Assembly (NCBI GenBank): GCA_950097015.1
Contig: CATNEN010000038.1
Span: 22,878,001 to 22,942,000, forward strand
DNA: 64,000 bases
DNA from: Macrostomum hystrix
Lineage: Eukaryota; Platyhelminthes; Macrostomidae
Direction: 5' to 3'
Notes under the pieces: model-generated
The model's database searches: none
Told to the model about the DNA's origin: nothing
What the model saw: the letters and a program-made list of their open reading frames with translations, nothing else
Shown here: in pieces, positions 56,575 to 64,000 of the stretch
Position numbering within the stretch: position 1 is the first letter of the stretch
Layout of the letters: each line of letters opens with the position of its first letter
Made by a program: the position numbers and the translations under genes

Positions 56575-58730
56575 CTATAATTTGTTGGAGCCAGTGGAGC
56601 CGGTCAGAGCCATTCGCCAGACGTCACCATGGCATTCGATGACGCCTTCATCGGCAAGAAACTGCAAAGCCTGGCCAAGATTGCGCAGAGCACCCATCCG
56701 TAGTGCCGGATCGCTCACCTCCGGATAGACAGCGTCCAGGAGGGCTTCCGGCGATGCGCCAGCTGCGCCAGCGCTGGTCACCGCGAATCGCACCTGGAGA
56801 GGATTGCAGCAATGGATAGGCTCGAGTTGGGGATGGTGAGTAGCAGAGGAGATTATCGCGTTTGCCTCTCGCAACAAGGTCCCTGAGTTCGATTCCACGG
56901 TGAGGCCACATTCATTTGGGGCGCAGCCGCTGAGAGAAGGCTTGGGTGCTCTTAAGGGCTAAGGCACAGTGAGAGTGTACACTGCCTGACGATGAGAAAG
57001 TCAAGGCGTGAGCATGTGCCTGCGTACGGTATCTGTGTGCGTGTGTGCTCAGGAGTCAGCGAAATGCGCAGAATTGCCTCCTTAAGTTGGACGCTTGATT
57101 TGAGAACCCAAGTCGACATTCATAGAAAAGCTTTACCTGACTAATCCTCTGCATCCTGTGCTCGATGTACTCTCGCAATTTTTCAGCCGGCTGATGAATA
57201 ACATCGCCGTGAGCTGAGTACATCACACGCAAGTCTGTTAGGCCCTGCATGAGGCGCAGAGAGCGCATGTAGCCAGTTAAATCCTCAAATACGCCGCTAC
57301 CGTGGCCAAGGACGGAGTCGCCACAGAACAATGCCGATTCTTGAGAATACAGCAGGCACATGTGATCATCTGTGTGACCCGGAGTGTGAATTACCTGGAT
57401 ATTAGTGGTAGGCACATAAGATTTCGGGAAGCTGGATCACCAAGATGTCAATTTCAAGCGCAGTAGACAAAATCTAGAGGATCTGGGGAGGTTGGGAGAC
57501 AAAACTTATGGTCTGGGAAGGTTGGGAGACAAACCTGATGGTCTGGGAATTTTGGGAGACAAAACTGATGGTCTGGGAATGTTGGGAGACAAACCTGATG
57601 GTCTGGGAAGGTTGGAGACAAACCTGATGGTCTGGGAAGGTTGGGAGACGAACCTGATGGTCTGGGAAGGTTGGAGACAAACCTGATGGTCTGAGAAGGT
57701 TGGAGACAAACCTGATGGTCTGGGAAGGTTGGGAGACAAACCTGATGGTCTGAGAAGGTTGGGAGACAAACCTGATGGTCTGGGAAGGTTGGGAGACAAA
57801 CCTGATGGTCTGGGAAGGTTGGGAGACAAACCTGATGGTCTGGGAAGGTTGGGAGACAAACCTGATGGTCTGGGAAGGTTGGGAGACAAACCTGATGGTC
57901 TGGGAAGGTTGGAGACAAATAGCGTGATTAATTTTTAAAACAGCCTGTTTTAATGTGTTTCCGCACCTTCAGCTGCACATTGCCGCATTGCACCAGGTCG
58001 CCGTCTCGCAGGTTGTGGAACACCAGACCGTCGGTGTGCGGCGGCTGCGGATTTGTCACCGAGGGAAATTTGTGCAGAGTGGCGTAGGCTGCCTGATCTG
58101 ACCAGAGCATCTGCTGAAGTGCCGCGGCGCTGCCCACGTGATCACCGTGCCAGTGAGTCAGTACCAGCTTCTCCACTGTGCAGTGTTCATCTCGCAGAAC
58201 CTAGAAAAAAAATGGTTTAAGACTCTATCTAAAGTACAAAAAGGCTTCTAATACTCGTAGCGCTTGTTAGCATTTGTATTACTATGCCATAGATATATAC
58301 ATCGAGTACTAGTGTTCTAAAAGAAATAGCACCAAACCCAGTTGGGCCAGATGTACAACTGAGAGCACAGTCGCAGCTGCTGCACAGCGCATCAGAAAGC
58401 TTCATACAGCTGTTCAGTCCATGGACTGGTAGATATTAGTATCATGTGACAATACTGAATGTTTGCTATTCCAGATCAAGCATCCTATAATTTCACATGA
58501 TTGATATCACATTGACATAAGTGAGTACACATGCTTACTTGACGAACTAGATCAATGTAGTCTGGCCTATCTGGACTGCTAGTGTCAATCATCAGGCGCT
58601 TTGGCCCAGTGCCAATTAGGTAGCAGTTGGTGCCCTGCAGGGTGAATGGGCTTGGATTCTGACCTAGGATCCGAATTATTGAGCTAGAAAGGCGCTGTAT
58701 ATCAGCTAGTTTTGGCAGCAATGAGACCAT
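56575..58730 (-). CDS. LACTB2: Endoribonuclease LACTB2, metallo-beta-lactamase fold
   Basis: LACTB2 is a zinc-dependent single-strand RNase of mitochondria. Exons 58730-58539, 58200-57967, 57394-57137 and 56793-56575, all phase 0 with GT-AG signals, give 300 residues; the human protein is 288. Metal ligands are all present: THWHGDH (His80, His82, Asp84, His85), PGHTDDH (His149), FCGDSVLG (Asp168) and SAHGD (His204). The first exon has the family's NPSPFTLQGTNCYLIG start. The C-terminal exon forms the helical domain (PEALLDAVYPEV...NLGQALQFLADEGVI). No obvious mitochondrial presequence is seen, as in relatives. It faces the TTC4 gene head-to-head. Every intron but the first contains repeats (a 30-bp array and a SINE). 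Confidence 0.95.
56834..57095 (+). mobile_element. SINE family A, copy 3, in LACTB2 intron 3
   Basis: Plus-strand copy antisense to the gene. Box B GAGTTCGATTCC at about 56888; body AGTGAGAGTGTACACTGCCT; it lacks the part around ACACCTGTG and the tail. It fills most of the 343-bp intron. Confidence 0.8.
57485..57920. repeat. 30-bp minisatellite in LACTB2 intron 2
   Basis: About 15 units of GGGAGACAAACCTGATGGTC plus TGGGAAGGTT; some units are 29 bp (GGAGAC). The array fills nearly the whole intron. Confidence 0.96.
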
Positions 58731-61103
58731 TTGAGATGTACTGAAATTGGAATACCAGTTTGCTCATATTATCAAATTAGCTAGCGCTAGTTAAATCACA
58801 AATAATTTTTGCAATATCTATTGTTGAATGAGTTAGCTATATAACTTAAATATTCAATTCTTACTTCGTAATGAATCATTTGATATTATAAGAAAGACAT
58901 TGACATTGTGTATAACTATTATTTTCTTCAATTAAATATTTGCAAATGGTTTAAAAACAAAAATTATGAAATGCTATAGATTTTAGCTTTAGATAAAAAA
59001 CCATTAATTAAAAAAATGCAAACTCATTTAAGCCATAACTATAAAATGATAGCTACTCGTATGTAAAGATAGCTATGTAAATGATAGCTATAGCTAGTTA
59101 TCTATATCAACTTGATTAGCTATCATGCCATTAACATTTATAGAATGATTTTATAGTTTGTAGAATTCACAAAAACGAATATATCTTTTTTAAAGTAGGT
59201 GGTGATGCAAAAAATCTACAAACTTTTTTAGCTTATATATATCGGAGCAAATAATGGGATAAAAAAGTAAATGCATTTTTGTTTATTGCTTAACTAAGCA
59301 ACTCAGGGAGTCAAATACAAATATATTAAAAACCAGGATACCACTACCAGATTCAATTTACCAGGTCAGATTTAGGTTTTTTAACCTGAAAAACTCCGCA
59401 AGAAATAAAGCGATACAAAAAATTAAATTTTTATTGATACATAGCCAGCTTTCAGCTGGGAATACATAACAGTCGTTACAGCAAGCGCGCCTACGCTACT
59501 TTAACTTAAACACTTACCCATTTCACTTACTTTAATAAAGTTACTCGAACGAAGTAAGTCAAAATTTGTCTAGCTTCTTATAAAGAAATCAAAGGTCACT
59601 AAAAAAGTATTAAAAAGTCATCAGATCATTTTAAATAACAAAAGAATATGCCAAATGTTTAGCGCCCCTAGTACTATATAGTAGGTGCTTATTATTTGTT
59701 TTTTCATAATTTCATTTTCTTAGAAGTTATCGCGATGTTTGAAATGATAGCGGTCAATTTTGTCACGATCTGAAACCTACTCAGGTTTTATATTCGAAAA
59801 AGTATATTATTGCTTTTTTACTTTATTTTTATTACTTATATAAGCTCAATTTCAGTTACTTTTCTAATTATCATAAAGAAGCAGTAGCTTAGTAACTTCA
59901 AATAACCAATGGATGAGTATTTACCTGTAAGTAATATTACATACACACATTAACTAGCATAGCCTAATCCGCCTTGGGTTGGCATTCGGCTTTACTTGAG
60001 GCTTTGCATGTAAAATTAATGTTTTTTATATTTGGAAATCTATTTCTTGGAAACTTTGTCATCTGCTTATTCAAATGTTTATCATTGCTACATTTTACTT
60101 CATAAATCATTGTTATTTTAATAACAATTCCTTATATAAGTGCTTATTTACGTTTTTTAGCAACTCAAATGACAGAGTAAGAAGTGTTAGTGAAGTGACT
60201 ATTTGTCTGTGATTACTTTAATGCTCTTAATTGAAAAATAAACCCTGTTTAGTAGGTAGTTGCTTTCCTTTCACATTCTCGGCTTGGGACCAGACAGTGG
60301 TGGATGGAGTTACAACCCACAGTTCCAAGATGGCAAGAACCATATATTTTGGTCACTTTTGTATCAGGATGTTATTTAAAAATAGTCTAAAAAGCTGGGT
60401 TCTTTCTTTTAAAAAACTATTGGTCCAAGCAGTGTTGAATACATTACTTGTTACTAGTTACAAATTGGGTAATGATTATTGTCTATTACTTTAATCTGAT
60501 GACAATTTTGTACTGTCATCAATCATCAATATTATCAATCTAATCTAAAATATTCATGTCATATCATGGCTACTAAACCTTAGCCCAAAATGGTCAAGAT
60601 CAGTTTACAGATCTTGTCAAACATCAAGGACAATGTTTGAGTAAACAAGTACAACATATTATATGATTAATGACCAATAAACAAAGCTAAACATATAAAA
60701 TTTATAATCTGCTTACCTAAAAATCTGATTTATATTAAAAGTTTAGATAAACAGAAAGTAACAATTAAAAGTAAAAACTACTACACTATTCTTTGGTATT
60801 TTTTGTTACCCAATTTTTTTATTATAAAATGGTCGGTAACAATAATTACCACCATCAAAGTTACTTTTTGGTAACATACCTAGCACAGTTGACTTGCAAA
60901 AATGATAGCTAAGATAGGGCAGGGAGTAGAACATTTTTTACCTTTGTGAAAACTGGTTCGAATTGTAATAACAATGTTTGCTTGAACTTTTATAGATAAT
61001 AATCTTTTTTGTAGACAATATAATTGTGTTGCTTTTTTACTTATAACTTTACTAAGTTACTAATTCCACTTGACAATTCGAAACAATTTTTAATATATTT
61101 TAG
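58731..61103. promoter_or_regulatory. Region between LACTB2 and TTC4
   Basis: AT-rich 2.4 kb between two genes pointing away from each other, so it should hold both promoters. No TATA or CpG block stands out. A tiny candidate first exon of TTC4 is at 59909-59926. An open frame at 60231-60494 has no recognisable domain. Confidence 0.4.
59909..59926 (+). CDS. TTC4: Candidate first coding exon of TTC4
   Basis: ATG GAT GAG TAT TTA CCT followed by a consensus donor GTAAGT. The join to the exon at 61104 is phase 0 and gives MDEYLP before PIDESAAF. TTC4 proteins commonly begin near a D(E)FL-type segment, but the usual 40-60 residues between that and the TPR part are missing here, so this is tentative. 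Confidence 0.3.
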
Positions 61104-63143
61104 CCTATAGATGAGTCGGCTGCTTTCATCAATGAGATTGATCCCAGCAAGCCACTACCAATTGATGTGGAAGCACTGCAAGCTATTAAGTTTGAGTCTG
61201 AAGATCCTGATGGTATGTTTCAGTTTAAATGTACTTATAAAGCAGCCTTTGAAACATAATAAGTGCAGGAGGGCCTGTGGGCAATGGCACACCAATTTGA
61301 CACTAGACTCGCTGCCAGCAAGGAGGCAATTCTGCCCATTTTGCTGACTCCTGAGCACACACACACATACATATACTGTACGTAGGCACACACACATGCG
61401 TGTACCACTGCCCTGAAAATCTCATCTTCAGGCAGGGTACACTCACTGTGCCTTGAAGGTTGGCCCTCAGTGGCTTAAATTGCACGAAAAACCCCCAAGC
61501 CTTCTCAGAGACCTTGATGCAAGATCCAAACTCGTTAACCACTCTGCCACTGACCCCCTAATTTAAACGCAACACATTGCTAGGTTTTTATATACCTTAA
61601 ATAAATGATTTCCAGAAGCGGCGCGTAGCTATAGAGAGGAGGGTAATTATCATTTCAAGCGTCGCGAGTTCGAATCCGCCAGAGACAATTACACTGGTGG
61701 CCTCAAAGCCGGCTGCACCAATCCGGAGACTCTAGCCGTGCTGTACACCAACCGGGCCGCAGCTGAGTTTCATTTAAAAAACTACGGCAGCTGTTATCGC
61801 GATTGTGCCAAAGCTAAGCAGCTCAAACCGGATCACTACAGGTTAGCGCTATCTGGTTGCTATGGCGTGTTGGCCGGCCTATCTAGCCTCACTTTTTTAT
61901 TCTATTAAGTCTGTCACTTATCCAATCGAGTCCATCAATAATCCAATCGAGTCCATCAATAATCCAATCGAGTCCATCAAAAATCCAATCGAGTCCATCA
62001 GAAATCCAATCGATTTCATCACTAATCCAACGAATCCATCAATAATCCAATCGAGTCCATCAAAAATCCAATCGAGTCCATCAAAAATCCAATCGAGTCT
62101 ATCAAAAATCCAATCGAGTCGATCACTTATCCAATCGAGTCCATCAATAATCTTATCGAGTCTATAAAAATATATAATTGATATATATCTATTCTGTTAT
62201 TCCGTATATCGTACGTATTACTTATATTTTTTGTTATTGTGACTTATTTAAGCTTCAAACTCGTCTATCGCTACTATTAGTAAAGGCTCTATTTACTAAA
62301 AATTGCTAATTGATTTGCCTCTCTGCCAACTAAAGGGCGCACGAGCGCGGCGCCCGAGCTCTCCTAGCCCTGGAGCGGCACTCAGACTGCGCCGCCTGGT
62401 GCGACGAAGCCCTCGGCCTTTGGGTCGCCGATCCCGAACTGCTTCGCTTGTCTACTGAGGCTCGGCGTCTAGCCGAGGCCCGCGCTGCCAAGTCTCGCCG
62501 AGAAGCCGCCGCCGGTCGTCGAGCCGACCGACAATTAGCCGAGGTGGCGTCGGCTCTGGCGCGGCGCGGGGTTCGAATCCGGCCCGGCACCGGCCGTCTG
62601 GAGATGCCCGACGACGCCTCGGTGGAATTTGTCGACGATGAAAACCGCGGCGTCGAGGGAGAACGCTTACTGCGCTATCCGGTGCTGCTGTTGTATCCGG
62701 AGTTCGGCCAGACTGACTTCCTGCGTGGCGTTGACGAGACTGTCACTTTAGGCCAGGTTAGGGACTCTCCGGGCTAAGATTCGAACCCCCGACCTCTCGA
62801 GCAGAAGTCCAATAAATCTCTAGTTTACAGCTAGCGATCCTTCTCTCCCTTATATTCCTAGGTCGCAGCTACCGTATTCGATCTGGAGCAAGAGCCGGCC
62901 GCTTGGAACAATGGCCATTCCTACACGCCAGATAATGTTGAATTCTATTTAGACCGCTGCTCTACCGAAGATACAGCGGTTGCGGCATCTAAGTCGCCCG
63001 AAGCGCTTGACAAACGACTGACCCTAGCCGAGGTGTTGCAACGGCCGGATGCTGCTTTGACTGGTTCCGTTCTACTGCTAACTGTCCTCCGTCCTGGCGC
63101 CTATCTTGATCGATGGCTCAAGGAATGGTGGGACTCGCGTTGA
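61104..63143 (+). CDS. TTC4: TTC4, Hsp90 co-chaperone with TPR and wheel domain
   Basis: TTC4 (yeast Cns1) is a TPR co-chaperone of Hsp90/Hsp70. Exons 61104-61212, 61616-61841, 62336-62756 and 62862-63143, with matching phases 1, 2 and 0, code for 345 residues as seen; human TTC4 has 387. Landmarks: NEIDP...LQAIKFESEDP; the TPR clamp (YREEGNYHFKRREFESARDN, LYTNRAAAEFHLKNYGSCYR, LKPDHYRA); a long Ala/Arg helix; then the C-terminal wheel domain (YPVLLLYPEFGQTDFL, DLEQEPAAWNNGHSYTPDNVEFYLDRC, LAEVLQRPDAALTG). The extreme N-terminus is missing or in small unseen exons. The third exon is much more GC-rich than its surroundings. Confidence 0.93.
61262..61558 (-). mobile_element. SINE family A, copy 4, in a TTC4 intron
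   Basis: Antisense to TTC4, head near 61558 (AGTGGCAGAGTGGTTAACGA-like), with part of the box B region deleted around 61505. It shares the GCAGGAGG...GGGCAATGGCACA 3' part with copy 2. It occupies most of the 403-bp intron. Confidence 0.8.
61915..62165. repeat. ~20-bp repeat in a TTC4 intron
   Basis: About 12 units of AATCCAATCGAGTCCATCAA with small length changes. Confidence 0.93.
62776..62800 (-). other. tRNA-like remnant in last TTC4 intron
   Basis: The intron reads ATTCGAACCCCCGAC, the reverse of a box B (GGGGGTTCGAAT). The 105-bp intron may contain a truncated SINE end; too short to be sure. Confidence 0.3.
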
Positions 63144-63254
63144 CCTTGTTTAACAAATTGTTAGTTAAATATTTTCAGTTACTTGTTGTGGCTTTATCGT
63201 GTCTTTAATAGTCTCAGAAAGTATTGTGCAAATTGGCCTTTTAATCCAGTTCTA

Positions 63255-63990
63255 GTTTAGATGGTAAATCAGGTGTTTAATTCGTCTGTAATTAGTAGTT
63301 AATTAGTCTGTAATTCTGGTGTTTATTAGTCTGTAATTCGGGTGTTAATTGGTCTGTAATTCTGGTGTTAATTAGTCTGTAATTCTGGTGTTTATTAGTC
63401 TGTAATTCGGGTGTTAATTGGTCTGTAATTCTGGTGTTAATTGGTCTGTAATTCTGGTGTTTATTAGTCTGTAATTCTGGTGTTAATTAGTCTGTAATTC
63501 GGGTGTTAATTGGTCTGTAATTCTGGTGTTAATTGGTCTGTAATTCGGGTGTTTATTAGTCTGTAATTCTGGTGTTAATTAGTCTGTAATTCTGGTGTTT
63601 ATTAGTCTGTAATTCGGGTGTTAATTGGTCTGTAATTCTGGTGTTTATTAGTCTGTAATTCTGGTGTTTATTAGTCTGTAATTCTGGTGTTAATTAGTCT
63701 GTAATTCTGGTGTTAATTGGTCTGTAATTCTGGTGTTAATTGGTCTGTAATTCTGGTGTTAATTGGTCTGTAATTCTGGTGTTTATTAGTCTGTAATTCG
63801 GGTGTTAATTGGTCTGTAATTCGGGTGTTAATTGGTCTGTAATTCGGGTGTTAATTACTCTGTAATTCGTGTTAATGAATCTGTAATTCGGGTGTTAATT
63901 GGTCTGTAATTCGGTTGTTAATGAATCTGTAATTCTGGTGTTAATTGGTCTGTAATTCGGGTGTTAATTACTCTGTAATTCATGTTTTAA
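63255..63990. repeat. 23-bp minisatellite, ~32 copies
   Basis: Unit TAATTCTGGTGTTAATTGGT plus CTG, with CTGG/CGGG and AATTGG/TATTAG variants. It starts about 110 bp after the TTC4 stop and runs to the window end. Confidence 0.96.
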
Positions 63991-64000
63991 TCAGTCGGTC

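Noticed and set aside
6000-57000. Possible genuine tRNA genes from box A/B matches
   Set aside because: Heads at 5671-6013, 37927, 52568, 54297 and 56834 lack intact cloverleaf pairing and continue into shared SINE bodies.
60231-60494. 87-codon open frame between LACTB2 and TTC4
   Set aside because: No resemblance to the TTC4 N-terminus and no splice donor in the needed phase.
62560-62590. Box B-like GGGGTTCGAATCC in the TTC4 exon
   Set aside because: It lies inside well-matched coding sequence of the third exon; chance match.
4291-63990. CRISPR-like arrays
   Set aside because: The tandem repeats are contiguous with no unique spacers, and the DNA is eukaryotic.

Overview
This is nuclear DNA from an animal. 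It has short multi-exon genes with GT-AG introns, standard stop codons, tRNA-derived SINEs, LTR retrotransposons and very many private minisatellites. The gene set (symplekin, LACTB2, TTC4, rolling stone-like, RING-CH, 7TM receptor) is metazoan. The repeat load and BEL/Pao and Ty3-like elements would fit a free-living flatworm or another lophotrochozoan, but that is inference and the species cannot be read from the sequence.

Layout. 1-4289: 3' part of a decayed BEL/Pao retrotransposon, then a 43-bp array. 7285-8012: last exon of symplekin, followed by 24-, 27/30- and 30-bp arrays. 11609-20601: an apparently complete LTR element with two 2,361-bp LTRs and gag only. It is inserted minus-strand into the 30-bp array, with a tRNA-Leu primer site and a separate promoter-like block on the other strand. 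21366-26490: inverted 24-bp arrays and about 3 kb of pyrimidine-rich arrays. 26968-27940: a fold-back element. 28796-30364 (-): a two-exon 7TM receptor. 30765-32925: two more arrays. 36821-38774 (+): a three-exon rolling stone-like membrane protein. 38880-43385: 33-, 30- and 47-bp arrays. 43543-44758 (+): a RING-CH (MARCH-type) ubiquitin ligase. 46320-49055: 36- and 40-bp arrays with higher-order structure. 49293-49832 (+) and 51014-53673 (+): two unrecognised genes, the second with three phase-compatible exons. 56575-58730 (-): LACTB2, four exons. 61104-63143 (+): TTC4, four visible exons, head-to-head with LACTB2. 63255 to the end: a 23-bp array.

The host genes are unrelated housekeeping, signalling and membrane genes with no sign of joint function. 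LACTB2 and TTC4 face each other and may share a promoter region. The unusual material is the repeat architecture: most introns carry their own minisatellite or SINE, one exon is flanked by a perfect 73-nt intronic inverted repeat, and the large LTR element carries an antisense promoter-like module.
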